DNA of 64,000 bases from Variovorax gossypii (GCF_003965815.1 NZ_RXOE01000005.1:1-64000); one strand, 5' to 3'; positions 6,976 to 15,549 are shown, numbered from the stretch's first letter. Translations and numbers: made by a program. Notes: generated by a model not told the origin, from the letters alone.

Positions 6976-9189
6976 TCAGCGTGCGAGGTCCGCGATGAAG
7001 GCCGCGTCCTTCGCACCGCTGTAGATGCGGAAGTCCTGCATGCGCCCCTTGAAGTACGGATCGCCGCCGTACTGGGAGCGGCCCAGCCAGGTCCGGGTGG
7101 TGTTGCCCAGCTGGAAAGGATTGATCCAAATGCCGTCCGCGGTGGCCACCTGCGCGCCGTCCATGTAGAGCGTGCCCACGGTGCCCGAGAGCGTGACCGC
7201 CAGGTGCACCCAGCGCCCGGTGGGTGTCTCTCCGCCGGCCACCGACTCTTCCTTCCAGAACTGATTGCGAGAACCTGAGAAACGCAGCTGTTTGTTGCCG
7301 TCGCGAAGGATCAGGATCATGTAGGCCACGTCGTTGGAACCGAAGTCGAAAACGCGCGCGATGACCGACGCGGTATCCCAATAGACCCACACAGCGATAG
7401 TGAAATCGCCCAAGGCCGACACAGCCCCGTCTGGCAACTGGACGTGACCGCTGCGGCCATCAAGCTGCACGGCGCTTCCGCCATTGCGTCCTTCACCCCA
7501 ACTCGTGCCGCCCGTCAATTGCGCATGCAGGCCGCGGCCGCTGGCGTCGTTGGCATCGCCGTTGAGCGGCAGGTGCAGCCACAGCTCGCCCGGGACTGCC
7601 ACGCGCAGGGTATCTGCGCCGGTCATCTCCCCGGCGTCGGTCACCGCATCGATCCGGTAGTACCAGGTGCCCTGGTCGGGGTCGTCGGTGTAGGTGCGCG
7701 GTTCGGTGACCGGCGCGAGGGTCGTGAACGGACCGTTCAGCGAAGCTGCCCGCTGCACGAGGTACTGGGAAGCGCCTGCGGTGCCCCACCACGACAGCTG
7801 CACCTTTCCCTCGTTCAGGAATGCGCTCAGACCGCTGGGCCTGGCGGCGGGAACCGGATCGCGCGCATAGAGCAGCGTGCCGATGCCGGGCTGGTCGCCG
7901 CCATCGACGCGCTCGGGCCGGATCTTGTCGAGCATCGCCTTGGTCCAGGGGGCCGAGAGTCCCTTGCGGCTCACATAGTGGCTGTAGATGAGGTCCCAGT
8001 TGGGTCGCAGGCTGTTCGTGCCCGCGGCAGCGGTCCCCGCTCCATGGACACCCTCGTAAGGAGCGAACGGCATCGTGTACAGCGCGTTGCCGTTGGCATC
8101 CGCGAGGTTCGTCTTGGCCACGTACTCTGCACCGGCCAGCAGCCGGTTGTTCCAGTAGCCGAAGAGGTCCTCGCCCTGGTTCCAGGCCATCTGGCACAGC
8201 ATCCCCGCCAGCGAGATGCCGAGGGTCGAGTGGCCCTGGTCGCGATGGCTCTCCTGCCACTGCCCCAGGTAACCGGGATGCACGTAGTAGACGTTGTTGG
8301 CACTCGCGCCGCAGCCGCGGCCGCTCTTGTAATAGTTGCTCGCTTCGGCGACCAGGTCGGGCCGGTCGCAGAACACGCCGATCGCGTAGACGGCGCAAAT
8401 GTTGGCCAGGTCCCAGTTGGCCCAGTAGTGGGTGACCTTTCTGGTCTCCGTGCCGTTGTGGTTGACCAGGAAGTCGTGGGCCTTCGGATAGAACACGTTC
8501 AACAGCATGGTCTGGAAGCGCGCGACGTCTTCCTTCGCCCAGCCGGAGTAGGTCCGCATCAGTTCCGCGGCGTTGGCCCACTGGTTGCCGTAGAGGCCCG
8601 AGGCGAGGAAGACGTTGGAGTTGCCGCCCAGCTCGGTCAAGGTCGACGACCACGCGTTGAGGAACTCCACCGCCTTCTTCGCATAGCTCTCGTCGTTGGA
8701 GATCTTCCAGCGCAATGCGAGGTGAAGGGCGCGCACCATGTCGCCGACCATCTGCCAGTAGTTCTCGCCATCGACGCCTCGCGTTACCAACGCCAGGGGG
8801 CGCGGCTTCGCATCGAGGTTGGTGTTGTTCGTCTTGAGCATCATGTTCAAGCCGCCCACCCAGGGCTCCGCATTGGCGGCCAACTTGTCCCGGATGCGCT
8901 GCAGGTCGGCCTCGGTGACGAGCAGGCCGGGGTGCGTGATCTTGCGTACTTCAGGCTCGGGAGCGGTCGGCTCGGGCGCCGGGGTGGCGGGCGTATCGAC
9001 ACCGGCGGCAGCATCAGGCGTGGCACCCGGTGTCTGCTGCGCGGTGGATCCCCCTATCGGCGAAAAGCCTCCGCCGCTACCACCACCGCAAGCCGTCGTG
9101 CCAAGGGCCAATGCGCTCGCGGTGCCGATGAAGAAGGTGCGGCGATCCAGCAGAGCTGCATTCTTGTCGTCGTTCGATGAATGTGTCAT
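6976..9189 (-). CDS. Tat-exported alginate-lyase-like lipoprotein with FN3-like and LamG domains
   Basis: A 737-residue protein. The N-terminus has a twin-arginine motif (LLDRRTFFIG) and a lipobox (LGTTACGGG), so it is likely a Tat-exported lipoprotein. Residues ~95-420 carry an alginate-lyase-type helical toroid: HPGLLVTEADLQRIRDKL, YANWDLANICA-like segment (HYWANWDLAN) and QWQESHRDQGHSTLGI, the latter fitting the H/Q-rich catalytic face of polysaccharide lyases. Residues ~440-520 resemble a fibronectin-type repeat, and ~540-737 a LamG/concanavalin-like carbohydrate-binding domain (AVWVYWDTASVIARVFDFGS). It probably degrades a uronate-containing polymer. Paired palindromes upstream (9318-9365) may control it. 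Confidence 0.8.
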   Translation of the reverse strand: MTHSSNDDKNAALLDRRTFFIGTASALALGTTACGGGSGGGFSPIGGSTAQQTPGATPDAAAGVDTPATPAPEPTAPEPEVRKITHPGLLVTEADLQRIRDKLAANAEPWVGGLNMMLKTNNTNLDAKPRPLALVTRGVDGENYWQMVGDMVRALHLALRWKISNDESYAKKAVEFLNAWSSTLTELGGNSNVFLASGLYGNQWANAAELMRTYSGWAKEDVARFQTMLLNVFYPKAHDFLVNHNGTETRKVTHYWANWDLANICAVYAIGVFCDRPDLVAEASNYYKSGRGCGASANNVYYVHPGYLGQWQESHRDQGHSTLGISLAGMLCQMAWNQGEDLFGYWNNRLLAGAEYVAKTNLADANGNALYTMPFAPYEGVHGAGTAAAGTNSLRPNWDLIYSHYVSRKGLSAPWTKAMLDKIRPERVDGGDQPGIGTLLYARDPVPAARPSGLSAFLNEGKVQLSWWGTAGASQYLVQRAASLNGPFTTLAPVTEPRTYTDDPDQGTWYYRIDAVTDAGEMTGADTLRVAVPGELWLHLPLNGDANDASGRGLHAQLTGGTSWGEGRNGGSAVQLDGRSGHVQLPDGAVSALGDFTIAVWVYWDTASVIARVFDFGSNDVAYMILILRDGNKQLRFSGSRNQFWKEESVAGGETPTGRWVHLAVTLSGTVGTLYMDGAQVATADGIWINPFQLGNTTRTWLGRSQYGGDPYFKGRMQDFRIYSGAKDAAFIADLAR

Positions 9190-9317
9190 TTATCGCAAAT
9201 TTGTAAATAAATGATTCCGCAAGCTGCGTGCCATTCGCTTCGATGGTTCGATGAAATGAAATCGGTAAAACCGATGGATGCATTGCGCACGTTGCGAGGG
9301 ACACGCAGTGGCAAGAA

Positions 9318-9365
9318 GTGACATTCGTTGTCACATGAGACGCCGGCGACACGACATTGAATGTC
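9318..9365. promoter_or_regulatory. Paired operator-like palindromes upstream of the alginate-lyase-like gene
   Basis: Site 1 is gtgacattcgttgtcac (9318-9334; arms GTGAC/GTCAC). Site 2 is gacattgaatgtc (9353-9365; perfect six-base arms). Both share GACATT and TGTC, and they sit 35 bases apart, suggesting cooperative binding by a dimeric regulator. They are about 130-180 bases upstream of the start codon at 9189. No regulator gene is adjacent, so the binding protein is unknown. Confidence 0.5.
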
Positions 9366-9436
9366 ACGGCCCTGTGCCATGCCTCCACGGATTCGGGCTG
9401 CACGACAGGGCAGGACTCATGAGTGTGACCTGTACT

Positions 9437-9486
9437 GAGGCGACAACGAGCGTTGAATTGCCTCTAAAAATGAGCGACTGAATTTC
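9437..9486. repeat. Imperfect 50-bp dispersed repeat, copy 2
   Basis: Ungapped match to 3749-3798 at 40 of 50 positions, same orientation. The copies are 5.7 kb apart and bracket the hydrolase and polysaccharide genes. Origin unknown; it may be the end of an extinct insertion element. Confidence 0.5.
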
Positions 9487-9741
9487 ATTTTTCAAATGAC
9501 CGAAAGCACTGCAACTTGCTTTCGTTGATGCCATCTCCACGGCGCGGCGATGCCGATGCTTTCGCTGGCCACGGCATCGTCTTCTTGCGATCGGCGTTGC
9601 AGCGACGACGCTCGCCATGACATCGAAAGATGGGCATGCAGCGATCAGAGACACCGCGTCTTCTTGCCCGCCCGGGTCACTGCCGACCCCGGTTCTTCGC
9701 AACCGCCCGCCTCATGTTTCGCAAGCGGCATGGACGTCTCG

Positions 9742-10185
9742 CTAGCCAGCACCCCGTACTGCCGACACGGCAGCACGCAAGGCGAGCAGGTAGCTGTCCA
9801 GCCCGAAGCCGCAGATCTGGCCCTTCACGAGGTCCGCGAACACCGAGTGATGCCGGAACTCCTCGCGCGCGTGGATGTTGGACATGTGCAGTTCGATCAC
9901 TGGTACCGTGAGGATCGCCAGCGCATCCCGGATGCCGTAGCTGTAGTGCGTCCATGCGCCGGCGTTGATCAGGACCGCGTCGACGCCATCCGCGAAACCC
10001 TGATGGATGCGCTCGCACATGGCGCTTTCGCTATTGGTCTGGAAGCACTCGACCTCCGCGTCGAGTTCCATGCCCAGCGCCTGCAGCTTCGCGTTGATCT
10101 CGGCGAGCGTCGTGGTGCCGTACTGCTTCGGATCGCGCTTGCCGAACATGTTGTGGTTGATGCCGTGGAGCATGAGGATCTTCAT
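9742..10185 (-). CDS. aroQ: Type II 3-dehydroquinate dehydratase
   Basis: A 147-residue protein, the normal size of the type II (dodecameric) enzyme that converts 3-dehydroquinate to 3-dehydroshikimate. The catalytic Arg and Tyr are present in FGKRDPKQYG, the Asn in LINAGAWTHYS, and the His in ELHMSNIHAREEFRHHS. The opening is unusual: HGINHNMFGKR replaces the canonical NGPNLNLLGxR, so the substrate lid may differ. It is the last gene of a six-gene operon with a shikimate dehydrogenase homologue and CoA-ester genes, which points to a catabolic or side-pathway paralogue rather than the housekeeping enzyme. Confidence 0.85.
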   Translation of the reverse strand: MKILMLHGINHNMFGKRDPKQYGTTTLAEINAKLQALGMELDAEVECFQTNSESAMCERIHQGFADGVDAVLINAGAWTHYSYGIRDALAILTVPVIELHMSNIHAREEFRHHSVFADLVKGQICGFGLDSYLLALRAAVSAVRGAG

Positions 10186-10210
10186 GGGATCTTTCCTTCT
10201 TGTCGCGGCC

Positions 10211-11032
10211 TCAAGCCAGCGGGATGGTCATGCGCTCGATGACCGCACGGGTGTCGGGCCTCACGCCGCGCCACCACAGGAAGGCTTCCGCCGCCTGCTC
10301 GACCAGCATGCCCACGCCGTCGGCAAGCTTGGGCACGCCGGCGTTCTGCGCCAGGCGCAAGAAGGGCGTCAGGCCCTTGCCGTAGGCCAGTTCATAGGCG
10401 AGCGTCGCGTTCTGGAGGGCCTCCGCCGGCACCGGCGGCAGTTCGGCCTTCAGGCTGGCCGAGGTGCCGTTGATCACGATGTCGAATCGCTCCCCGGCCA
10501 GGTCTGCGTAGGCGCAGGCGCGCAGGGGGCCATGCACCGCGAACTGCGCAGCCAGATCGTCCGCCTTCGACAAGGTGCGGTTCGCGAGCACCAGTTCTGC
10601 CGGCTGCTGTGCCAGAAAGGGCAACAGGGCTCCGCGCACCGCACCGCCCGAGCCGAGGACCAGCATGCGCGCGCCCTTCAGCGAGAAACCCAGGTTGCTC
10701 TGAATGTCCCTGGTCAACCCCACGCCGTCAAAGTTGTCGGCAATGATGCGGTCGCCCTCGAACTTGAGCGCATTGGTGGCACCGGCCAACTCGGCACGTT
10801 CCAGCCGCTCGGTCGCCAGGGCCAGCGCCTGCAGCTTGAACGGCGCCGTCACGTTCAGGCCCAGCCCGCCCGCCTTGCGAAACGCGTGCACGTCGTCCGA
10901 GAAGCGCTCGAGCGAGCCTTCGATGGCGCCGTATTCGATGTCCTGGCCAGTCGCCTTCGCAAAGCTGCGGTGGATCAGCGGCGACTTGGTGTGGCCGATG
11001 GGATTGCCGATGACGGCGTAGCGATCGCTCAT
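10211..11032 (-). CDS. aroE: Shikimate dehydrogenase family protein
   Basis: A 273-residue protein from the ATG at 11032. It shows the AroE opening YAVIGNPIGHTKSPLIH, the catalytic-lysine motif NVTAPFK, the Asp of ADNFDGVGL, and the NADP-binding loop LVLGSGGAVRGALLPF, ending with DGVGMLVEQAAEAFLWWRG. These enzymes interconvert 3-dehydroshikimate and shikimate. It lies 13 bases after the CoA-transferase and 25 bases before aroQ in one operon. In this context it may act in quinate/shikimate use or on a related hydroxy acid. Family is secure; physiological direction is not. Confidence 0.87.
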   Translation of the reverse strand: MSDRYAVIGNPIGHTKSPLIHRSFAKATGQDIEYGAIEGSLERFSDDVHAFRKAGGLGLNVTAPFKLQALALATERLERAELAGATNALKFEGDRIIADNFDGVGLTRDIQSNLGFSLKGARMLVLGSGGAVRGALLPFLAQQPAELVLANRTLSKADDLAAQFAVHGPLRACAYADLAGERFDIVINGTSASLKAELPPVPAEALQNATLAYELAYGKGLTPFLRLAQNAGVPKLADGVGMLVEQAAEAFLWWRGVRPDTRAVIERMTIPLA

Positions 11033-11045
11033 GCGGCCCTCCTCC

Positions 11046-12275
11046 TCATGCGCTGTAGAGAACGCCGTCGGCCTGCATCTCGGCGATCTGGGCGGCGTCG
11101 TAGCCCAGGCTCGCGGCGATCTCGGCGTTGTGCTCGCCGAGCTCGGGCGCCACCTGCGTGATCGAGGTGTCGCAGCTCGACATGCGGAAAGGCAGGTTGG
11201 GCAGGCGGATCTTGCCCAGCACCGGGTGCTCCTGCTCCACCACCATGCCGCGCGCCTGGATCTGCGGGTCGGCCAGCACTTCGTCGATGCGCTGCACCTT
11301 GGCGCAGGGCACGTCGATGCCGTCGAGCATCCCCAGGATCTCGGCCACGGGGCGCTGCGCCACCCACGGGCGGACCACCTCGAGGATTTCCAGGCGTCTC
11401 GCGTTGCGCCCGGCCGCATCGTGCAGGCGCGTGTCGCCTCCGAAGCCGGCGGGTCCGCCGTTGCGCTCGACCAGGGCGGCGAAGCGTTTCCATGCATCGT
11501 CGACCTGCGCGGCGATGACCAGGTCGCCGTCCTGTGCACGGAACACGCCGTACAGGGTCGAATTGGGCATGTCGTGGCCGGTCTGCACCGGCACTTCCTT
11601 GCCGCCCGACAGCGTGTAGCACTGCACCGCGTATTCGTGCATCGACACCAGCGTGTCGTACAGCGCCATGTCGATGTGCTGCCCGCGGCCCGACCTCACG
11701 CGGCCCAGCAGCGCGGCGTTGATCGCCGCCACGGCGTGGATGCCGGTGTACATGTCGCCGAGCGAGATGCGCAGCAGCGGCGGCGCCTCGCCGGGATTGC
11801 CGACCATCTGCATGATGCCGCTCTTGGCCTCGGCAATGAGACCGAAGCCGGCGCGGTGCGAGTCCGGCCCCGTATGGCCGTACGCGGAGATCGAGCAGTA
11901 GACGAGGCCTGGATTGGTCTCGGCCAGCTCCGCATAGCCCAGGCCCAGCTTGTCCAACGCACCGGGGCGATAGTTCTCGACGAACACATCGGCGCTGTCG
12001 ACCAGCTTCTTCATCAGGGCACGGCCGCGCGGGTCCTTGGTGTTGACCGACAGGCCCTTCTTGCCCATGTTCTGCTGCAGGAAGTAGCCGCTGTGGTCGC
12101 CGACGAACCAGGCGTGCTGACGCCCCGCATCGCCGGAGCCGGGGCGCTCCACCTTGATGACTTCGGCGCCCAGCGCGGCCAGGCACCGGCCCACATAGGG
12201 CCCGGCGAGGAAGTGGCTGTAGTCGATGACGCGGATTCCCGCCAGCGGCAATGCCTGCCGTGCCGCCGCGTTCAT
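11046..12275 (-). CDS. CaiB/BaiF family CoA-transferase
   Basis: A 409-residue protein from the ATG at 12275, which overlaps the stop of the MaoC gene upstream by four bases. It has the family III CoA-transferase signature: GIRVIDYSHFLAGPYVGR, LGAEVIKVERPGSGD, FVENYRPGALDKLGLGYAEL and GQHIDMALYDTLVSM. These cytosolic enzymes move CoA between carboxylic acids through mixed anhydrides. Beside a MaoC hydratase it probably activates an unsaturated or hydroxylated acid (itaconate- or mesaconate-type pathways use such pairs). Confidence 0.9.
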   Translation of the reverse strand: MNAAARQALPLAGIRVIDYSHFLAGPYVGRCLAALGAEVIKVERPGSGDAGRQHAWFVGDHSGYFLQQNMGKKGLSVNTKDPRGRALMKKLVDSADVFVENYRPGALDKLGLGYAELAETNPGLVYCSISAYGHTGPDSHRAGFGLIAEAKSGIMQMVGNPGEAPPLLRISLGDMYTGIHAVAAINAALLGRVRSGRGQHIDMALYDTLVSMHEYAVQCYTLSGGKEVPVQTGHDMPNSTLYGVFRAQDGDLVIAAQVDDAWKRFAALVERNGGPAGFGGDTRLHDAAGRNARRLEILEVVRPWVAQRPVAEILGMLDGIDVPCAKVQRIDEVLADPQIQARGMVVEQEHPVLGKIRLPNLPFRMSSCDTSITQVAPELGEHNAEIAASLGYDAAQIAEMQADGVLYSA

Positions 12276-12733
12276 GCCGGCCTCCTGGGCACCATCACGC
12301 GATGCTCGCCCTTCTGCACGACTTCGTCGCGCTGGTTGATCAGCTCGGACGGCAGCACCAGGATGCCCCAGCCGGGCTTGCTCTTCGATTCGCGCTTGGA
12401 CTCGACGCGGAATCTCACCCGCACCGTGTCGCCGAGCTTGATGGGCACGACGAAGCTCCATTCCCAGCCCAGCGACATGCCGGGCACGAAGCGCATGTCG
12501 CTCCTGGTCTTCAGGCCGTCGGCGATCGAAAGGCCGAAGAGGCCGTGGGCCACGCGGGTGCCGAAAGGCGTGGTGCGGGCGTAGGCCTCGTCGGTATGCA
12601 CGGGCGTGTGGTCGCCCGTGAGATCGGCGTAGGCCATCACGCGGGCTTCCGTCACTTCGTACGACGGGCTGATGCATTCCTCGCCGACGACGGCGTCGTC
12701 CCAGTACTTGTCTTCGATGGTGAGTGTGTTCAT
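12272..12733 (-). CDS. MaoC-family (hot-dog fold) enoyl-CoA hydratase
   Basis: A 153-residue single hot-dog domain from the ATG at 12733. The catalytic segment ADLTGDHTPVHTDEAYARTTPFG has the Asp/His pair and is followed by RVAHGLFGLSIADGL, the hallmark of MaoC-type (R)-specific hydratases. Such enzymes hydrate 2-enoyl-CoA esters. It overlaps the CoA-transferase start by four bases and follows the VOC gene by 26 bases, so the two act on one CoA ester. Confidence 0.88.
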   Translation of the reverse strand: MNTLTIEDKYWDDAVVGEECISPSYEVTEARVMAYADLTGDHTPVHTDEAYARTTPFGTRVAHGLFGLSIADGLKTRSDMRFVPGMSLGWEWSFVVPIKLGDTVRVRFRVESKRESKSKPGWGILVLPSELINQRDEVVQKGEHRVMVPRRPA

Positions 12734-12759
12734 GTGTGGGTCTCCGGTTCGAGCAGGGC

Positions 12760-13152
12760 TCAGGCGCGGGGATCGATCGCCAGCGCCTTGGCAACGGCCC
12801 CGGGGCTGGCCTGGATGAATTCGACGGCCAGGCCATCGGGCAGGCGCAGCCAGTTGCGGCCCTGCGGCATCTCCGTGACGCCGAAGGCCTTTGCGGCGGC
12901 CAGTGCGGCCTCGAGGTCTTCGCACATCACGCCCAGGTGGCCCAGCCGCCCTTCGGGGCCGGCGTAATCGGGCTTGGCCATGAACTGCATGCCCCCGAGC
13001 GTCCAGTACTGGATCGGCTCTTCGACGGTGCCCTGCACTTCCCGCATCGTCATGCCGCACACATCGTGGAAGAACTTGATGTGCCAATGGATGTCGCGCA
13101 CCCAGATGGCGACATGCTCGACATAGGCTTTAGGCGTGACCTGTGAGGTCAT
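12760..13152 (-). CDS. VOC (glyoxalase/dioxygenase superfamily) protein
   Basis: A 130-residue protein with the paired beta-alpha-beta-beta-beta modules of the vicinal-oxygen-chelate fold: EHVAIWVRDIHWHIKFFHDV at the start and GRLGHLGVMCEDLEAALAAA in the second half. Metal ligands are plausibly the His in EHVAIWV and the His in LGHLGV. It may be an epimerase, lyase or dioxygenase-type enzyme. It overlaps the ketopantoate-reductase-like gene by four bases. Substrate unknown. Confidence 0.8.
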   Translation of the reverse strand: MTSQVTPKAYVEHVAIWVRDIHWHIKFFHDVCGMTMREVQGTVEEPIQYWTLGGMQFMAKPDYAGPEGRLGHLGVMCEDLEAALAAAKAFGVTEMPQGRNWLRLPDGLAVEFIQASPGAVAKALAIDPRA

Positions 13153-14078
13153 CTCGCCTCCATGCGGCGCTCGATGCCCTTGATCGCGGCGACCAGCGTC
13201 TGGTTGACCGGTGTCGGTATGTTGTATTTCCGGCCGATGCGCACGACCGCGCCGTTGATGAAGTCAATCTCGGTGATCGAGCCTTTTTCCAGGCTCTGCA
13301 GCATCGAGGTCTTGAATGCGTAGGGCAGCCCCTGCGCAGCCATCAGCCAGGCGTCGCGCGGCGCCTTGATCGACAGCTTCACGCCGCCGGCCTCTGCAAC
13401 GGTCATGGCCTCGGTCACCGCGGCGATGGCCGTGACTTCAATCTCCGGTACCGTATAGAGACTGCCGTAGACTTGGCCGGTGATGCCGCTGAGCGCGCCG
13501 GTTGCGACGTTGATCAGAAGCTTGTCCCACATCGCGCCGAGGATGTTGTCGCTGACCTCACAAGGCAGCTCGGCGCGCTCGAACTCGGCGGCGATCGCCT
13601 TGGCGCGCTCGCTGATACGGCCGTCGATCTCGCCGATCACGGTGCGCTTGCCCTGCGTGCCGGCAATGACATGGCCAGGGCCGAGCATCACGCCGCCGAC
13701 GTAGGTCTTGCCGGCGAGGACATGCCCTGCGCCCACCACCTCCGAGAGGATTTCTTCATGGCCCATGCCGTTCTGCAGCGACATCACGGCTGTGTGGGGG
13801 CCCGCGATGTCTCGCGCGCCTTCGATGGCTGCTCGCGTATGGAAGGACTTGACCAGCACGATGAGGAGGTCCGGAGGCTCCAGCTTCGCGCAGTCGAGCG
13901 CGGCGCGGACCCGGACGACGCGCTCCGAATCACCAACCCTCATGCGCAGGCCGTCGCGGTTGATCGCGTCGACGTGGGCCTGGAAGGGGTCGATCAATGT
14001 GACATCGGACCCCGCTGCGGCAAGGGTCCCGCCGATGGCGCAACCCAATGCCCCGGCACCGAGAAAGTAGATCTTCAT
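13149..14078 (-). CDS. Ketopantoate reductase family oxidoreductase, first gene of the aroQ operon
   Basis: A 309-residue protein with the Rossmann motif IYFLGAGALGCAIGGTLAAAG, the LIVLVKSFHTRAAIE segment, SLQNGMGHEE, and the C-terminal NILGAMWDKLLINVATGALS helix of PanE-type enzymes. It heads the operon opposite a LysR regulator. As for the other family member at 2511-3407, use on a 2-keto acid other than ketopantoate is likely, given CoA-transferase and hydratase partners. Confidence 0.87.
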   Translation of the reverse strand: MKIYFLGAGALGCAIGGTLAAAGSDVTLIDPFQAHVDAINRDGLRMRVGDSERVVRVRAALDCAKLEPPDLLIVLVKSFHTRAAIEGARDIAGPHTAVMSLQNGMGHEEILSEVVGAGHVLAGKTYVGGVMLGPGHVIAGTQGKRTVIGEIDGRISERAKAIAAEFERAELPCEVSDNILGAMWDKLLINVATGALSGITGQVYGSLYTVPEIEVTAIAAVTEAMTVAEAGGVKLSIKAPRDAWLMAAQGLPYAFKTSMLQSLEKGSITEIDFINGAVVRIGRKYNIPTPVNQTLVAAIKGIERRMEAR

Positions 14079-14153
14079 GTGAGCCTTCGTTCGGAATGAC
14101 CCGACGATAGGTTCCGGCGATCATGCTGCCCATGGCATGGCTGCAATGATCTA

Positions 14154-14170
14154 CATTTCATTTTGAAATG
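14154..14170. promoter_or_regulatory. LysR operator-like palindrome in the divergent promoter
   Basis: A perfect inverted repeat, CATTTCA-ttt-TGAAATG, lies in the 102-base gap between the operon (start 14078) and the LysR gene. Position just upstream of the lysR start and arm length fit an autoregulatory LysR-type site. Only one copy is seen. Confidence 0.6.
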
Positions 14171-14180
14171 GAGATGCCGC

Positions 14181-15137
14181 TTGGACAATGACGACGACAT
14201 CGAAGGCGACGCGTCCCTTCTCAGCAGCAAGCTGCTGCGCCTGTTCGACCTGCTCTACAGCACGAACAGCGTAACGCGGGCCGGGGAGGCGATGGGCCAG
14301 AGCCAGCCGACCGTGAGCAACTGGCTTGGAAGGCTGCGCCGGCAGCTGGGCGACGAACTTTTCGTGCGCACCACCACCGGCATGCAGCCCACGCCGCGCG
14401 CACAGGAGCTGATCGTGCCGGTGCGAGAAGCCCTGGCCGCGCTGCGTCGCGTGGCCGCGCCCGCCGAAGCCTTCGCCCCGTCGGTCGCCACGCGGCGCTT
14501 TCGGATCTGCATGACGGATGCCAGCCACATCACCCTGCTGCCGCGCTTGCTGGCGCATGTGCGCGCGGTCGCGCCCGGCGTTCGCCTGGAGGCCGCGCGC
14601 ATCGACGAGCAAACGGCCCAGGCGCTGGAATCCGGCGAGGCGGATCTCGCGATCGGCCTGGTGCCCCAGCTCGAATCGGGCTTCTACCAGCAGGTTCTTT
14701 ATCCACAGGACTGGGTGTGCCTCGTCAATGCACGCCACCCTCGCATCGGCCTCAAGGGATTGGGCCTGCGCGAATACAAGGTCGAGGCCCATGTCGGCAT
14801 CGTCGGGGGCACCGGCGCTCAGTTGCTGGAAGCCGCACTGCAGCGGCAAAAAGTCGAGCGGCGCGTCCTGTTGGAGCTGCCGGGGTTTCTTGGCCTTGCG
14901 GCCGTTGTATCCACAACCGACCTGATCGCGACCGTGCCGCGTCATATCGGCGAAACCCTCGCCAGCTCAGGTGGGAGCACCTTGAAGGTTCACGATTGTC
15001 CGGTGCGAGTGCCGCCGTTCACCGTCAAACAGCACTGGCACGTCCGATACCACCAAGACCCAGCCAGTCGCTGGTTGCGCACGGTGTGCGAGGAGTTGTT
15101 TGCGCCCAAGCCCTTGAAGGCCAAGCCACGGAGCTAG
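14181..15137 (+). CDS. LysR-family transcriptional regulator
   Basis: The TTG at 14181 gives a 318-residue protein with a purine-rich ggag at 14170-14173 in front; an upstream TTG at 14163 in the palindrome is less likely. Residues ~15-75 form the winged helix with SVTRAGEAMGQSQPTVSNWL and LGDELFVRTTTGMQPTPRA. Residues ~95-300 are the periplasmic-binding-like effector domain (RFRICMTDASHITLLPRLLA). It probably activates the divergent ketopantoate-reductase-to-aroQ operon in response to a pathway acid. Confidence 0.88.
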   Translation: MDNDDDIEGDASLLSSKLLRLFDLLYSTNSVTRAGEAMGQSQPTVSNWLGRLRRQLGDELFVRTTTGMQPTPRAQELIVPVREALAALRRVAAPAEAFAPSVATRRFRICMTDASHITLLPRLLAHVRAVAPGVRLEAARIDEQTAQALESGEADLAIGLVPQLESGFYQQVLYPQDWVCLVNARHPRIGLKGLGLREYKVEAHVGIVGGTGAQLLEAALQRQKVERRVLLELPGFLGLAAVVSTTDLIATVPRHIGETLASSGGSTLKVHDCPVRVPPFTVKQHWHVRYHQDPASRWLRTVCEELFAPKPLKAKPRS

Positions 15138-15232
15138 TTGCACGAAGGTTGTGCCAGAGGTGCTCGGTACAGTGAGGCAGCATGGAGCTGGATGGATGGG
15201 CCCAAGGGCAGGAGTAACCGAGGCGCGTGTCC

Positions 15233-15487
15233 TCAGCGCAGCGAGACTTCGGTGCCGTCCGCAGCCACCATGACACCTGGTGAACTCTCGTCGATCTCGA
15301 TGCGCACGCCCATGTGCTTCTCGGGCATCTGGACCGTCCTGCCTCGGTTGCTTGTCATCCAGCTCAAGCATTCGAGGTATTCGTCGCGCAGCACCGGCGG
15401 TAGCACGAACTTCTGCGGATAGACGTTGTCGTGAGCTCTCCAGTGCATGGAGAGCTTCTCGGTCATCGCGAGGTAGAGCGTTGTCAT
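15233..15487 (-). CDS. Small hypothetical protein
   Basis: An 84-residue protein, MTTLYLAMTEKLSMHWRAHD onward, with a central VLRDEYLECLSWMTSNRGRT and an acidic end. No membrane segment or known motif. The codon use matches its neighbours and the frame is uninterrupted, so it appears real. It stands alone between a LysR gene and another small gene facing the other way. Confidence 0.5.
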   Translation of the reverse strand: MTTLYLAMTEKLSMHWRAHDNVYPQKFVLPPVLRDEYLECLSWMTSNRGRTVQMPEKHMGVRIEIDESSPGVMVAADGTEVSLR

Positions 15488-15549
15488 TTCCCTAGGGCTG
15501 TCGAGGGCGGATCTTGATCGTCGTTGTGGAAGAACTACTCTTTTATGCC

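Larger units (their letters stand above)
9190..9741. other. Intergenic region upstream of the polysaccharide lyase gene
   Basis: About 550 bases without a supported gene. An AT-rich segment at 9187-9213 probably belongs to the lyase promoter. It holds two palindromes (9318-9334 and 9353-9365) and the second copy of a 50-bp repeat (9437-9486). Open frames on both strands look random. Confidence 0.5.
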
